DNA of 64,000 nt from Apoderus coryli (GCA_911728435.2 OU452204.1:16492001-16556000); one strand, 5' to 3'; shown: positions 21,642 to 34,603, counted from the first letter of the stretch. The notes: generated by a model not told the origin, from the letters alone. Numbers and translations are program-made.

Positions 21642-24120
21642 AGAGATATTCACGTAGGGTCTGTCTCGACCCAAGTATAGAGGTTTGTGACAGAAATTTG
21701 AGTCTGGCCATTTGGGAGGCTGGAGAAAAATCTAACATGCTAAAGTCTAAAAGTTTTTATTCATCCCATCGCGACGGACAGCCATGGTTTGACAACGACT
21801 GCATTACCGATAAAAAAAAGGTTATAGGGTCCTTAAAAATTTGTAAATTAAACAATTTCGAAAAAACTTCAAAAGAAAACTATTTGTATAGCAAACGCGA
21901 CTATAAAAAATTGCTGAAATTGAAGCGAAAATATTATCACAATGGTGTATTGAGAAAGCTAAATAACATTAACTCTTCTAGGGATTTCTGGAACGCAATT
22001 AGGTCTGTGTGCCCGCGTAACGACAAGCCAACTTTATCTGTGAAGGAATGGGAAGTCTTTTTTGAGGGTACCTGTAGCACTGCGATTTCATACACTGGCT
22101 TATTTTCGGATGCACGTTGTAACCAGCTCGATTCCGAGGTTACTTATGAGGAGCTTCTACGCTCGCTTAATCATTGCCGAAATGGCAAGAGTCCCGGTAT
22201 TGACGGTCGTATGAGTTTCTGAAGCACCTTCCCATAAATTGGCTTCTCTATCTTTGTGGATTTTTTAACAAAATTTTAGAAACTCAGAGAGTGCCGAGTA
22301 ATTGGGATCAGATTGCTTTAACAATGCTGCATAAAAAGGGTCCGACAAACGATCCTTCAAACAATAGGGGTATTGCCCTCATTAATTGCATAACAAAACT
22401 ATTTACGCATATTCTCAATGAATACATGGTCTGATCGCTATGGGCTGCTTCCCGAAGGGCAAAATGGGTTCAGGAAAGGTAGGGGTTGTCTCGACAACAT
22501 TTTCACCCTTAGTTGCGCAATTCAACTGCATCTCAGACTGAAAAAGCGCAAAGTGTTCGCTATATTTATCGACTTTCGTAGCGCTTTTGACCTGCTAGGT
22601 CATCCTCTTATGTGGCAGAAATTATACGACATAGGCCTGTCCTCTAATATTATTAATACTCTGATAAACTTCTACAAGAGTGCTGCTTTTAAAGTCAAGG
22701 TGAAAAATGAATTTACTAAGAATTTTGCTATCATCCAGGGCGTTTTGCAGGGAGATTCTTTGAGCCCCCTTTTGTTTTCACTATTTTTGGCTGATATAGA
22801 ACGTTTTTTTAAAGAAAATGGGTCGACGGGAGTTAGCATTGACCATGATACAAACATTAACATCCTGCTATATGCAGACGACCTAGTTATTCTCTCTGAT
22901 TCTGAAATCGGGGTAAGCCGCTGCTTAAGGAACCTTGAGAGCTATTGTCAGATTAATAAACTCGAGGTCAATGTCACAAAAACCAAAATAATGTGTTTTC
23001 AGAGAGGAGGTTTTGGGGCTGTCAGTGGAAACTTCAAATATTTGTCAAACCCCATTGAAATGGTGAGAGAATTTGTTTACTTGGGGATAACTTTCTCTGC
23101 TTCATCCCTTTTTCCGAAGGCAGCTGCGGTTATGTCCACAAAGGCAACTCAAGCTACGGGCAGGGTTTTGGGACTAATGGCGAATTCTCGACTAACATCG
23201 TGGAAAGCCAGAATGCAATTATATAACTCGCTCATTTTGAGCATATTAATGAATTGCGCGGTAGTATGGGGTCTTAGATACCCTGATGTAATCGAGCGGG
23301 TGCAAGTTCAGTTTTTTAAGCGATTGCTCCTACTGCCTAAAATAACCCCAAACTACTTAATTCGAATTGAGACAGGCACTGTAAAGCTTTCAGTTATGCT
23401 ATTCCAGCTAACACTGAATTGGTTGCAGAAGCTAATGCTGATGGACTCCTCCAGATTTCCTAAAAAATGTTTTTGCGACAAATAAGCTTACTTGGCACGG
23501 ATGTTGATGTCAGATATAACTGGGCAGCACAGGTGAAATGCATGTTTAACTATATTGACCGTGGTGACCAGTTTGAACGTATGACAGTCGCACAACTGAA
23601 AAGTGAAAAGCAGCTCTATTCGGATGAATTTAGGGACAGGTGTTCTGGTGACGATTTCCATTTGGCCACGCTTTCAAGTTACCCACTATATACTGCGCCT
23701 AATATTCCCAGCTCCGCCTGTCAGAGATACCTTCAGCTCGACATGCATATAAATTTCATTAGGATCATAGCACAATTCCGTTTGGCGAGCAAAGTATTCC
23801 TCAGTTTGTCTGTCCGTGGTATAACTTATCAGATCCAGTGTGAGGAGATTTGTAGTGTGTGTAATCTAAAAGTCAACCAATCTATCCAGCATGTTTTGTT
23901 CGAATGTGTCCCCTTGTCATGTATCAATGAGAGTTCCGAGTATTTCCTTAGATCGTATCTCGACTTCAAGACTGAACTGTCTAAAAGTAATACTAAGTCA
24001 ATTAAGACGATATGTTATCAAATTGAAAATGTATTGAAGTTACGCTCCGCTCCTTCTTTATTAATGAATAGTGGTTAATTATTATGATATTAAGTATCTT
24101 GGATAAAGTCTAGTAGTATG
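21642..24120 (+). mobile_element. LINE with reverse transcriptase and C-terminal Cys/His motif, three frameshifts
   Basis: This is the longest LINE in the window. The order of segments is: a linker with NGKSPGIDG; then, after a frameshift near 22205, EFLKHLP and RGIALINCITKLF; after a second near 22418, GLLPEGQNGFRKGRGCLDN, KVFAIFIDFRSAFDLLGHPL (motif A), IIQGVLQGDSLSPLLFSLFL (motif B) and NILLYADDLVILS (motif C, both D kept). A third break near 23470 leads into a 200-residue C-terminal domain with the CSVC...QHVLFEC pattern (C-x2-C, H-x4-C), a probable zinc-binding motif. Apart from the frameshifts the frames are clean, so the copy is fairly young. Differences from the Jockey-like copies suggest another clade, which I do not name. 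The endonuclease is absent. Confidence 0.9.
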
Positions 24121-27100
24121 CATTTTTTTGTTTTTTTTTTAATTGTTATTTTCTTTCTCGTATTTTATATAAAACAATTCACTATTAATTTTCAGGGTAA
24201 TAGCACGGTATGTAATATATGTATGTAAATATGAATCGCATAACACCTATTTTATATGCATTGGTTAGTGTTTGGTGGTTATGGTTGTTGTTGATTATAT
24301 TTATAATAGATATATTATTGTCCTTTAAAACGTAAGCAATGCATTTCGTAAACCTGACCACGCGACACATCATCACCTGAGCATTATACCAGCCACACTG
24401 ATGCACATAAGTACAGTACGGCAACAAGAACACTAGGCACGAGCCCGTTACCTATACACTTCCACTTCTTTTGATTTAACACCATCCGAGATCGAAGTAC
24501 CCACCAAGAGCCCGTCAACAGCATCAAGAGCATCGTGGTATCATCTTCTCCTATTCACTTAGTCTTTCACAAACCTGCTACATTCACGGTCGAGGTTACA
24601 ACAACGGCTTTGGACATATATGGCAAGACGTGTGCTTACTTTTTGCTTGCTTCCTGTTTTGTGACAAACGAATTAACTTGTGACACTTACGAGAGTTTTG
24701 TGATAATCATAAAATGAAATGTGAACGAGGATAATTCTAGGTTAATTTTGTTGTTGAATATTATTTTGATTCTAAATGGTGTCATTTAAAGTTCTACTTA
24801 GATACTTATTTATTTAAAGTATGAGAGAAATTTACATCGGTAAGAGAATAGTTTGTTGGGTTCTAGCTGTAAAACTTTCTAAAAAGTTATAAAATCTTTA
24901 AACACTTGATGTCTAATTCCATAGAAATATTCAAACAGTAATTCATATAGAGAATGATCAGTTGAATGATGAGGTACCGTGTTTAGAATTTATAACTAAT
25001 TGAAGTACCTGTCCCTGCAGATTTGAGTTGTGCTCATATACTTCAACTTATTTGATAATAGACTTTCAAGCAAATTTCAGAATCAATAAAAAACCAAAAT
25101 TCTTATTCTTTTGAAGTTTAGGTGTTGTTCTAGTATCTTGTAAATGCGTTTAAAAGGGAAGTTCTAATATGATTTTAAGATTAAGTCATAGAAATCTTGT
25201 TACAGTCATTCTAGGCTAAAAATTAAAAATTTTATATTGCAAAGCATAAAAAAATATACACAATATCTTTGGGTCATTAAAAAAAAAAATATCCATCTAC
25301 CTTTTGTTGTATTTACGAAAATTATAGTCAAATAAACTAAATATTGCAGCTTGGCAACAGATTTATAGAACAAAACTAAATGAAAATAACTTTGAAAATA
25401 ATTATTTATAATAAAAATATTTTGATAAATAAAAAATCATATAAATGGTCGTTAACATCTATTTGTCCCCCGGGAATCCCATCGATCTCTATTTGAAAAA
25501 CTATATACCTAGAAAAGATTTTTTTTTAAATTTCACACTAACTGCGATGAGGGACTTCCAGTGTCCCGTGGGAATTTGCATATTTTAAATGACACAATCC
25601 ATATATAAATACTTTTTTGGATTCTGCATTCTTTAGCCTTTATTAATTATTTTGAGTGGATTTATTCTATTTTTTGTAAAAATTTTGATAATTACTAACC
25701 AGTATTGGAAAAACCAAAAGAGAATAATTAAAAATTGAATGCAATTAGCCGATCATTGTTGGAAATTCATATTAAATCATAAGAAATCAAACAATTTTTA
25801 AGTGAATAATTAAAATATGCATTCTTATTTTAAGGCAGCCAAAGTTCTCCAAATTTTCGCGACAGCATCATAGTAATAGATTTTAAACGCCAACAAAGTA
25901 GGTAATAGAAATTAAAATCTTCAACCATGTTGCTAAATAAACAAGTATTAAATTTTTTGAAAAAACTAAAATTTTCAGTATTGTCTTTATTTTTTCTTGT
26001 AGGTAGTTATATAAAACCCTTCACTAAATAAAAGGTAAATTCTTAAAGCAACTTTTTATTCTCCACGCAAAATTGATGACAGGTACGTTAAGCAACATTT
26101 CGAATTCGTAATCGATCATTAAATTTGATTTTCTCATGGGTACTTTAAATTAGACGTAAGAGCTTTATTTACTAGTGGGAGAATTCAACATATGTAAGAA
26201 AAAAAACAAAATGGATGATTTGCCAGAAACATTAAGGAAGTTATCTGCCAATATTTGATTAAAATCACCAGGAGCTTCTAAATTTGCTTCATAAAGCGCG
26301 ATGATGTTAGAATATAGTCTCAGATTTTACTGAAAATGCTTAGTTTCAAAGATACAGAGATTCTCGTTGTTTTATATGTTTTAAATATTTTAAAAACGTC
26401 CTGATATACCGGGTTAGTCAGGTTTTTGTAGCACCACATATGGAACTTATAGAATATAAATTTTTAGGATGCAAATCTTATGCAAACGTATATCTGTGGA
26501 AGTTTTGTTTCTGATATTATAGAGATAGATAGATATCAAAGTTTAATGGATTACTATTTAGTACACTTGTTACACGTCAAAAACTCAAGATCTGCGATTA
26601 TTGAGAATTTTTCAAAACCTACAGGGTGGTAAATTTTTGGGGTTATTACTGAAATTGAGCCTGACGAACATTTTTGTGCGCCGCCTCTGATTTCTGTTAA
26701 ATAATAATGCAGAATGATTTTTTATGGTTTTTCACGACACCTGTACTGCTTTGGAGAGAAATGAAATTTATTTGTAATAGAACGGTATTTTGTAAAAAGA
26801 TACTTTTGAAATTTAGATTGGTTAAAAGTAGATTTTATTTTATGTTTTAAATGCAAAGAACAAAGTAGCAAATAGATTTTGTGGTAGATGCCCACATGAG
26901 TTAGACATAAGTACATTTTAACAGCTACATATAAGTCACAAAATACTAGAAGATCATTTTTGTAAATAATTACGCTTCAAAACATTTTTTCCGGATCAGT
27001 CGGGGTTTCTTTTATATGGAGATAGTTTTTATATTTCAGTACCTATTAACTTATAAGAAATTTTGTGTGAAAATCTCAAAACGTATTTGAAATATTTAAA

Positions 27101-27166
27101 AAATATAAAAAAAGGCAACGAGAGACTATGTGTCTTGAAAACTGTGCGTTTTCGGTTATAAGTATA
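24121..27166. other. Transposon-poor AT-rich DNA upstream of the bHLH gene
   Basis: Three kilobases without recognisable coding or transposon protein. It could hold distal control elements of the bHLH gene, but nothing in the sequence shows this directly. Confidence 0.45.
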
Positions 27167-27770
27167 CAGGGTGTGCCAAAATATGTGGGAAATCTCTCGG
27201 ACTAGGGTAGGTTGTGAAAAACGAAGGTTCATATACAATTTTTTCCGAGTCGACCTTCGCTGCAAAGTTATGAGCCCTTAAAAACTGGACCTGTTTTTAG
27301 GTTTTTTAATGATAACTTTTGAACCGCCTCGTATAAATTAATGCAATTTCAGTATAATTTACCTCAGATAGTGACTCGTCGAGAAACCCTATTTAAAACA
27401 ATAGCATTTCATTAAGGCCGCAGTGGCGTACTGACGTAGGGACTGTTAACCCCTTTTTTTTTTTTAATGCGTCTTGCTACTGAGATTTTAAAGCAGTTTT
27501 TAATTAGCCTAAACATTTTGCTATAAAAATGATAGTTTTGTTCGATATCGAGAAAATAAGCCAGTTTCGAGATAAAGTACTTTTTATTTAAAATGCAGTG
27601 CGAGAATTTTTAAATGTGACTTTTGAAAATCCTTCGATTGGACGCGGAGGACGTTAACGGCTCATAACTTTGCAGCGAAGGCCGTTTCGCCAAAACTTTA
27701 TATGAACTTATAACCTTCTTTTTCCACAACCTACACCAATCCGAGAGATTCCTCAAATATTCAGGGATAC
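27167..27770. mobile_element. 604-bp inverted-repeat element (MITE-like)
   Basis: The left end is TA|CAGGGTGTGCCAAAATATG at 27165-27185. Its arm of about 120 bp continues through AATCTCTCGG and TTCGCTGCAAAGTTATGAGC (to about 27275). The same blocks appear inverted at the right: GCTCATAACTTTGCAGCGAA (27659) and CCGAGAGATT (27741). It carries no transposase frame. The right terminus is degraded (TCAGGGATAC), so the last bases and the TA duplication are uncertain. It ends about 530 bp before the bHLH start codon. Confidence 0.8.
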
Positions 27771-28258
27771 AAAGGACCTCGATTTTGGTTTTTGAATTGA
27801 TTGGAATTAATGAAATGATTTTATATCAAATATTTTTTATTAAGAAAATGGGAGAGAATTAATTTTAATTAGTGAGTCATTGGAACCTGAATTTCATCCT
27901 TATGTCAAGTTTCAAGTATTTTAACACAAATCGTTTCCCAGTAAATTAGCTATGATTGATAGACATACAAGTTATTCAGTAAAGATGCCGATTTTCTCTT
28001 TTAAGTACGAAATTTATGCAAGACACTTTCTTAAAAAGACAAAAAATGTTTAACTTTTAAACATTTTTTTAAATCTTTTAACTGACAAAAATGACTTAAA
28101 ATTATTCTCATTCATTAAAAATTTGTCTAAAATTCCAGTGCAAACCAACTTTACTACATACAAAATGTGAGAAAACTAAAATAAAAATTATTACACACAT
28201 TAAAGACTGAATCATTCGAAACTAATCCAATACATAACCAAAGTGAAACTCAAAAATA

Positions 28259-28264
28259 CAATTG
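28259..28264. promoter_or_regulatory. E-box (CAATTG) upstream of the bHLH start
   Basis: A CANNTG hexamer 33 bp before the ATG. Proneural bHLH genes are often autoregulated through E-boxes, but a single CAATTG in AT-rich DNA is weak evidence. Confidence 0.15.
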
Positions 28265-28296
28265 AATGTCATGTTCAACAACCAAAGTGACAAACT

Positions 28297-28866
28297 ATGT
28301 TCCTGCGAAGGTCGGAATACCCTTCCTCCCACAACGAAACATCATCAGACAGCTGTCTATCACCACGTATCTCTACACCAGACAGTCATTACAATTTAAC
28401 AGTTTCAAGCCCACTATCGACCTCATCAGATCCTGGTATGTCATCGCAACAATATACGCCGAACGCTTACTACAAACAAAGCTGGGGCAGTCAAGAGTTT
28501 TATGGTAACAACAACAACGTATATAGCAGTAGCAGTAAATACGACTATAGACAAAACAGTCATGGGTCATGTAGTTACTACAACAGTGACCAAAACAATA
28601 ATAACACTGACTATGGTGGAAAGAAACCAGATCGAAGAAGTGCTTCAACGTCGAGCCCACAAGCTGGGATGGAGGTGATGAAGAAACGACGATTAGCTGC
28701 GAATGCTCGTGAGCGGCGAAGGATGAACAGCCTGAACGATGCGTTTGATAGGTTGCGGGATGTGGTGCCAAGTTTGGGGAATGACCGGAAGTTAAGTAAG
28801 TTTGAGACGTTACAAATGGCGCAAACATATATAGCTGCGTTACATGAATTGTTAGAGAGAGATTGA
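28297..28866 (+). CDS. amos: Atonal-family proneural bHLH transcription factor (amos-like)
   Basis: A nuclear transcription factor that dimerises with the E protein Daughterless and binds E-boxes to commit ectodermal cells to sense-organ fate. In flies amos specifies olfactory sensilla and some multidendritic neurons. The 189-residue frame is intact. An in-frame TGA at 28288 leaves the ATG at 28297 as the only start without an upstream exon. Residues 1-124 are Ser/Asn/Tyr-rich low complexity. Residues 129-187 form the bHLH: basic [13 protein letters not shown] (130-142) with the E-box-reading Glu, helix 1 [15 protein letters not shown], loop [10 protein letters not shown], helix 2 [20 protein letters not shown] at the extreme C-terminus. 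EV-x-[12 protein letters not shown] and LRDVVPSLG match fly Amos better than fly Atonal, and the length (about 190-200) also fits Amos; a single-copy ato/amos ancestor-type gene is the alternative. It appears intronless. Confidence 0.92.
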   Translation: MFLRRSEYPSSHNETSSDSCLSPRISTPDSHYNLTVSSPLSTSSDPGMSSQQYTPNAYYKQSWGSQEFYGNNNNVYSSSSKYDYRQNSHGSCSYYNSDQNNNNTDYGGKKPDRRSASTSSPQAGMEVMKKRRLAANARERRRMNSLNDAFDRLRDVVPSLGNDRKLSKFETLQMAQTYIAALHELLERD

Positions 28867-30060
28867 TGCTATTTGTAGTTAGTAAAATAACCTTAGTATG
28901 CAATGAGTTAGTTCGAAGAAGAATATACCGTTGAACTTTAGAGTAGCTTCATATTGAAGATATCCTAACAATTCCTTAGCCTAACCTGAAAAAAAAAAGG
29001 TTTACATCAGGGTCACCTGAAATTTAGAAGGAAGAAATTTAATGTTGGAAATTGCTTAGAAAACAACGAAACAAGTAATTTCAGAAAAATAAACGAAGAA
29101 AAATTATTATTTTTGCAATTTTTTCATAACTTTTTTACAAAGTGAGTTTATATGGTTTATATTTCTGTTTCAATGTGCATTAAAGGTTGACTGTATATTT
29201 TTCTTTGACAGGTTCTATTGTATAGATATTTATTGAGTTAAAATGAATTTTGAAAAATTATTTGTATTCGAACAGATTATGACAAAAATGTACAAAATAT
29301 TGAGAGAAGAAATATTATATTTTAGGTATAGGGAAACATATCATTAAAAAGGCTATTTTTTGTCTATCGAACGGCATAGTCGAATATACACCATTCCGTT
29401 TAAAAAAATTGACTTTACCTACGTGGTTCAAGTTTAAATTCTATTAAATCTTATCCTGCAACTGCCTGACGATCTTGGACTATTACACTTGTATACTCAG
29501 TATTCCCCCTAATGTATTCTAAAATATTGTTTGTTTGAATGAAATAGTCATAAAAATATTAAGTTTTTGTAGAAGTCTAAAATCGTCAAAATTTTCATAA
29601 AATTTTTTTTTTTAAAAAAATGCTTAACTTTAAATATTATTGGAAATCTGCAAAAAATAAAAGAAGTGGTCATTCTATTTAAAATAACAAAGTAGATGGC
29701 TACTTTCAGTATAACCAGAACTAATATAAACCAAAAAATAGTACATCAATCAAGAACCTTCCCGATAATACCAAACCTCTAAGTTTCAGAAACAAACCGT
29801 TTGTAGTTCCCAAGAACTTTGAATAGACCACTCAGGATCAATCACCCCTTCTTCAGAAATTGTTTAAATACTGAAACGTATTTCAGGTTCGCAATCCAAA
29901 AATATAAGCCCTTCAAAATTCACACACCGTATATTACTTTTTTCAACAATACATCTATTATTTATGGCGTCGCGACAAGACTTACCTGTCACTGTCGGAT
30001 TACACTCGCTTCTAAAGATTCGCGTGCAAAAATTAAATTAAAACAACTTATCTCCGTTAA
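28867..30060. other. bHLH 3' flank, no other gene
   Basis: Probably contains the 3' UTR. The frame at 29819-30064 has no recognisable motif. Confidence 0.5.
29088..29093 (+). terminator. Candidate polyadenylation signal of the bHLH gene
   Basis: AATAAA 222 bp after the stop codon, the first in that stretch. In DNA this AT-rich the hexamer is common by chance. Confidence 0.35.
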
Positions 30061-30390
30061 ATAAAAAAACTAAATTTAAAATGTATTAGACGCATTTGAT
30101 TTGTAAGATGCTGTTTGGAACTTCCATGCAGTTTGGCCTTTTCATCGAGACTCGCGACCGTTTAGATACCTGTTCAAAATTCTCAAAAAATGCAGAAAAT
30201 CTTTGGCTTTACAATAATGAAAACCATAATCAATTACATTTAAATTTCCAACATAACTAAAAGTCTTGTTACTTAAAGCGTGGTGTTGATGATTTAGTGC
30301 ATCTTGCTGAAAAGGCCAAACTTCATGGAAGTTCCAAACAGCACCTTACAAATCAAATGCGTCTAATACATTTTAAATTTAGTTTTTTTT
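30061..30390. mobile_element. 330-bp MITE with ~88-bp terminal inverted repeats and TTAA flanks
   Basis: Arms 30061-30148 and 30303-30390 are near-perfect reverse complements (AAACTAAATTTAAAATGTAT at the tip; GCTGTTTGGAACTTCCATG inside) with only a few mismatches. They enclose about 155 bp of unrelated sequence without a coding frame. Both sides carry TTAA (30057-30060 and 30391-30394), a target duplication of the kind piggyBac-type transposases make. The TIR tips do not show the CCC start usual for piggyBac, so the mobilising family is uncertain. Confidence 0.85.
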
Positions 30391-30755
30391 TTAACAGGCC
30401 ACGAGCCGTAATAAGGCGAATTCGCTACAATACTTTTGAATGCTTCAATATTTAGAGGCAATGGTGCCGGCGCGGCGGCTATGTTTAACCTAAGGAAGAA
30501 AACACCTGTTTGTTTTGTTTGTAACTAACTGAATCTATATTTTCATTCTCTATAATATATCAAAATTGAATAGAATTTGTGCGAAGAAAAAGAAATATAC
30601 TCATTAATTTAAAATCTTGGTATAGATATCATCAGTAGCGTAGCTATATGGGGACCAGAAGACTCACATCCATCCGACTACCGTTTTTTTGTCCTCAAAA
30701 AATGAATACGAATTTGTATAGGGTTTTGGGTCTATTAAAAAAATATATTTAATAA
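30391..30755. other. No gene recognised
   Basis: Short spacer between the MITE and a LINE tail. Confidence 0.5.
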
Positions 30756-31620
30756 TAATAACAATAATAAACAGTTTATTTGCAGTCATATATAAAGAAA
30801 AAGTTACAATGCATAACGTGTAACATAATAAAAACGCAATCACAATTACAATATAGCAACCGCAATCATATCTACAACAAGCCAAAAAAATAACTGCAAA
30901 AGGGGTTAGAAGGCAGTAAAACTGATTTTGATATTCTAACCCGTACGGAAAAACTAACACTTTATACTACTACATCTATAACAGTTCCCGAACACATTAA
31001 TACAATACAATACAATTAACTAAATCAATTTGAACTGCAATGAATACAAAGAAAAAAACAAACAAAAAGAAAACAAAATTAAAATAAAATCAAATTTGAA
31101 ATCATAACCACTACACAATATGCAAATTAAACCAAATTTAATAGTTTTCTTCTAAGAAGTACACGAAACGTTGTTACTTTATAAGTCTTAAAATTGTGAG
31201 GAATTCCATTGTAGATGCTATAGACGTTATAGGAAAAGGATCGCTCGAATAACAAGGTGCAATGAGCTGGATGAGACAATAAACCCTTAAACCTCAGCCT
31301 AAGATTGTGTACATCAGACCTAAACCTAATCTTTTTGAACAAATATGGTGGATGCCCGTCAAGCAGTAAATTGTGATAAAAGCATGCAGCGTGATGAAAT
31401 CGTCTATCTTTCATAGAAAGCCATTTTGCACTAACCAATTTGTGGCTTATTGGATCATATTTTCTAATTCCGTATCCCTCAAACAGGACTTTTGTACAGG
31501 CTGAATACGATCTTGATCTGACTTCAACAAACAAGGACCATACACAATATCACAATAATTGAAGTTACTTAGCACAAGAGTGTTACCCTGAACGATTAAA
31601 TTTCTCTGCATGTACTTACT
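30756..31620 (-). mobile_element. LINE 3' end fragment, minus strand
   Basis: The minus-strand frame from 31534 has GYGIRKYDPISHKLVSAKWL, then SMKDRRFHHAACFYHNLLL, then LFERSFSYNVYSIYNGIPHN near the end ('F...YN.IP...K' is the usual ORF2 C-terminal pattern). Directly upstream, up to 31620, a LSNFNYCDIVYGPCL stretch is readable in another frame. The tail on plus is an AATAATAAT array at 30756-30775, i.e. TTA repeats on the element strand. It belongs to the same family as 43781-44262. Confidence 0.75.
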
Positions 31621-34600
31621 TAAAAAAATGTATTAATTGACAGTTTATCACAAGAAAAGAAAAGTCAACTTATACCCCCATCAAAATGAAATCTTGTGAT
31701 TTCTAGAAAATGAAATCTTAAGTAACATCGTAAATTGAACTAAGGAAATCTTTTTAAAATTTGGGGATATTCTCAGCTTAAACATTTTGCAACATTATCC
31801 AACTTTTGACCAATAAATATTAAAAAAAAAATACCCAAATAATAAAATAGCAACATTCCCTCTAACCCTCCGTTCCACCCCGTCATATCTAGGAAATTTT
31901 GTGTGAAATAAAATTTGTTTGACACACAACTGCTGTCATTTTATAAATATGCTAAGAATTGTATACAATGATCAATAAACTTATTAGGAAGTGCAACATT
32001 AGCAAAAAATAAATTCGCCGCTCACTTTAAATAAACATGTTTCCAAATTGGTGTCGAAGTAAACTTAACATTTTATGATTGCTGAAAATCCAAAACTGAT
32101 TTTTAATATAATTATATTTATTAAAGAACAAGAATTCTTGATTTATTTTTGATAAGGTAAATAAAAATACCTAAATATAAATTTATATTGTTTATACAAA
32201 TTTTTAATTAGCAGCATTGATTAGCTATGTTCCCACCAAAATTTTGTAAATAAAATTAAATTAATCAAACTGAAAATATTTATTACATTAACGGTACTTT
32301 GTCTTCATTAACTTTTATGTGTATTCATAATGAGACGTATAACAAAAACTGCCGCAAAACTTATTTAAATAGTGGCAAAACTATAAATATATTATTGATA
32401 TTTAATTACCAAATATAATTTTGCATATTTCTCATCTGAATTTATTATTAGCTAGGAGACAAGTTACACAAATGCAACGCACAAGCCAACTCAAATTTAC
32501 ATAAAAATCCATTATGTAAATCATATGGTAAACCTTGGGTTATAATTTTCAAAAATTAAATACCTAGTGTTAAAATATACGCAGAACAAAATGAAGACAT
32601 TATTTAAAACATTAATAATATTTCATGTCGTTTTTATGATTTTAAATAATTTTATTTTACTTTCACACTAGCGTCAAGTTATATTATATTTTTGGCTTCA
32701 ATTCATGCATTACAACTAGTAAAAGACCATCAAAAATACAAAAAAATTGTACGTAATTTGATTATATTTATTGAGTCATCAAAAAAAACCTCTAACCCAA
32801 AGAAAAAAATGTTTTAAAAATATTTTAAAAATTGTTTAATCACATCTGACTCCAAAATTAAACAATGCTTATAAATTTTCAAAATTCATTTAGTCTAATT
32901 TTAGGTAATGTAATTTTAAAAGTCGTCGGTATTCTTTAATTAAAATAAAAGTCAGGCCGGGTATATTTAAAATCGTGCAATATTAGAATATTAAGAATAT
33001 CAAATGTAACGAATGTGCAATATTTTTGTTGATATTTTTAATTTAGGCAAATTAGATGTATAAGTTTATATTTGCAATAATAAATTTGTGATATTTAATT
33101 AGAAATTATTTGATAATATTTAATTAAGCAAATAATATTATTTCTAAGACTTTTTTTATAGTACCAAAGAAAACCATATATTATGCAATATATCACGTAA
33201 ATTTCTTATGTCAAAAATTATTATTTTATATTTTTATGTGCCATTTAATTACGTCATTGTTTCGATTTTCTTTTAACTCTTCATCAGGACCCTATAAAAA
33301 TGTTCAACACGAGAACTTGGAAATAATAATTTTTATATTTGATTTTATTATTTATACTGATATAAGTATTCAAAAATATAAAAAATGATGATGTCAAAAT
33401 TGAGAGACTCTTAACAAACAGAAACTGATGCTGTTAACTTCAATATAATAAAAAAAACAATTAAGTCACAGTACGTGCCTCAAATAATTGTATTTCGTTC
33501 AACCAACAACGTTTTAATTATTTCATACAAATTTAAATGTTCTACATTTCCTTAATAGGGAGATGAAGAGAATAGATAAGTATGTAACTTAAAATAGTTT
33601 AAAAAGCAATCAATGAAAGGATCTCTTTTTATTTAATTTGTTATTAAAGAAAACATTTCTTCAAATAAAAGATTCTATTCCTAATAATGTAGATATTATA
33701 AAAAATTGTTTTCGGATATGGTTTTCTTTAGAACTGTCTACGAATTTAATTAAATTTATTATTTATTTTAATTTATTATTAAGGCATCTGCCAATATGTA
33801 AAATAAAATTTTGGACAATCCTATTTATTCATATGTATATATTTTATATAATTATAAGTAATTTTACAAATATAGAGATATTTATTTTAAATTTAAATTA
33901 TTTATCCTTAAGGCAATATTAAAGTGCAATATTTTCTATATTATTTAATGTATAACATTGTTAAGGCTGTTATTTATTCTGTGTGCAATTTTATTTATAT
34001 AGATTTTTGTTGTATTTTATAACTTTTGTAAATTTATATTAAATTATTTTCTGTTGTTTTTCTTTTATAATAATTGTATAAATATTATGTGACTGTTTTT
34101 CTTTTACCTAAAATTCTATTTATTTGATATTTATTACTCTTATTTTCAAAAAGCTAAAAAAATCATACAAAATATAATGTTTAGTTTTTTTTATATTTTA
34201 AAAGTTTCAATTTTTGATTTACAAAATTACTTTTAAGCTTATTATAATATTCTTTGGGTCGGATTGCTATTATAAGATTCACATGTTCTTATTATGGGTT
34301 TTTATTGTATAAATGTTCCTTGTTTATATTTAATTTTTGTCGATTTATATATACATATTTGTTAATTTTACCAAATGATATCTATGTGCAATATTTTTTT
34401 AATAAAATTTTTAAAAAAAAGTCGTTTTTATTTTAAATCAAAAATTAATTAAATTTAAAAGAATGAGCCTGATATTTACTAAAAAAAATTGGGCATTAAC
34501 TCTTTCAAGGGCAAGATATTATGGAAAAAAAAGCCCTAGAGGGGCAAGAACTAAAAAATCATTTATTGTTATTTTTTAACTACAAATATACAAAAAGGTC
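31621..34600. other. Extremely AT-rich gene desert
   Basis: Three kilobases with very low GC content. Open frames such as 33638-33922 and 34254-34436 consist of Ile/Leu/Phe/Tyr-rich residues as expected from AT-rich random DNA. A weak hammerhead-like string on the minus strand at 33264-33292 is discussed among the rejected items. Confidence 0.5.
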
Positions 34601-34603
34601 AAT

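Noticed and set aside
28266..28508. Upstream-starting open frame overlapping the bHLH start
   Set aside because: It is in a different frame and shows no known motif; the bHLH frame carries the conserved domain.
28373..28903. 176-codon minus-strand open frame antisense to the bHLH gene
   Set aside because: It lies opposite the conserved bHLH codons, has no recognisable domain and is explained by codon bias of the sense frame.
33264..33292. Minus-strand CTGATGA ... GAAAC pair resembling a hammerhead core
   Set aside because: The 17 bases between the boxes cannot form a stem II, so the match is likely chance in AT-rich DNA.
33638..33922. Hydrophobic 94-codon open frame, membrane-protein-like
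   Set aside because: The region is extremely AT-rich, and Ile/Leu/Phe/Tyr/Asn-rich random frames are expected.
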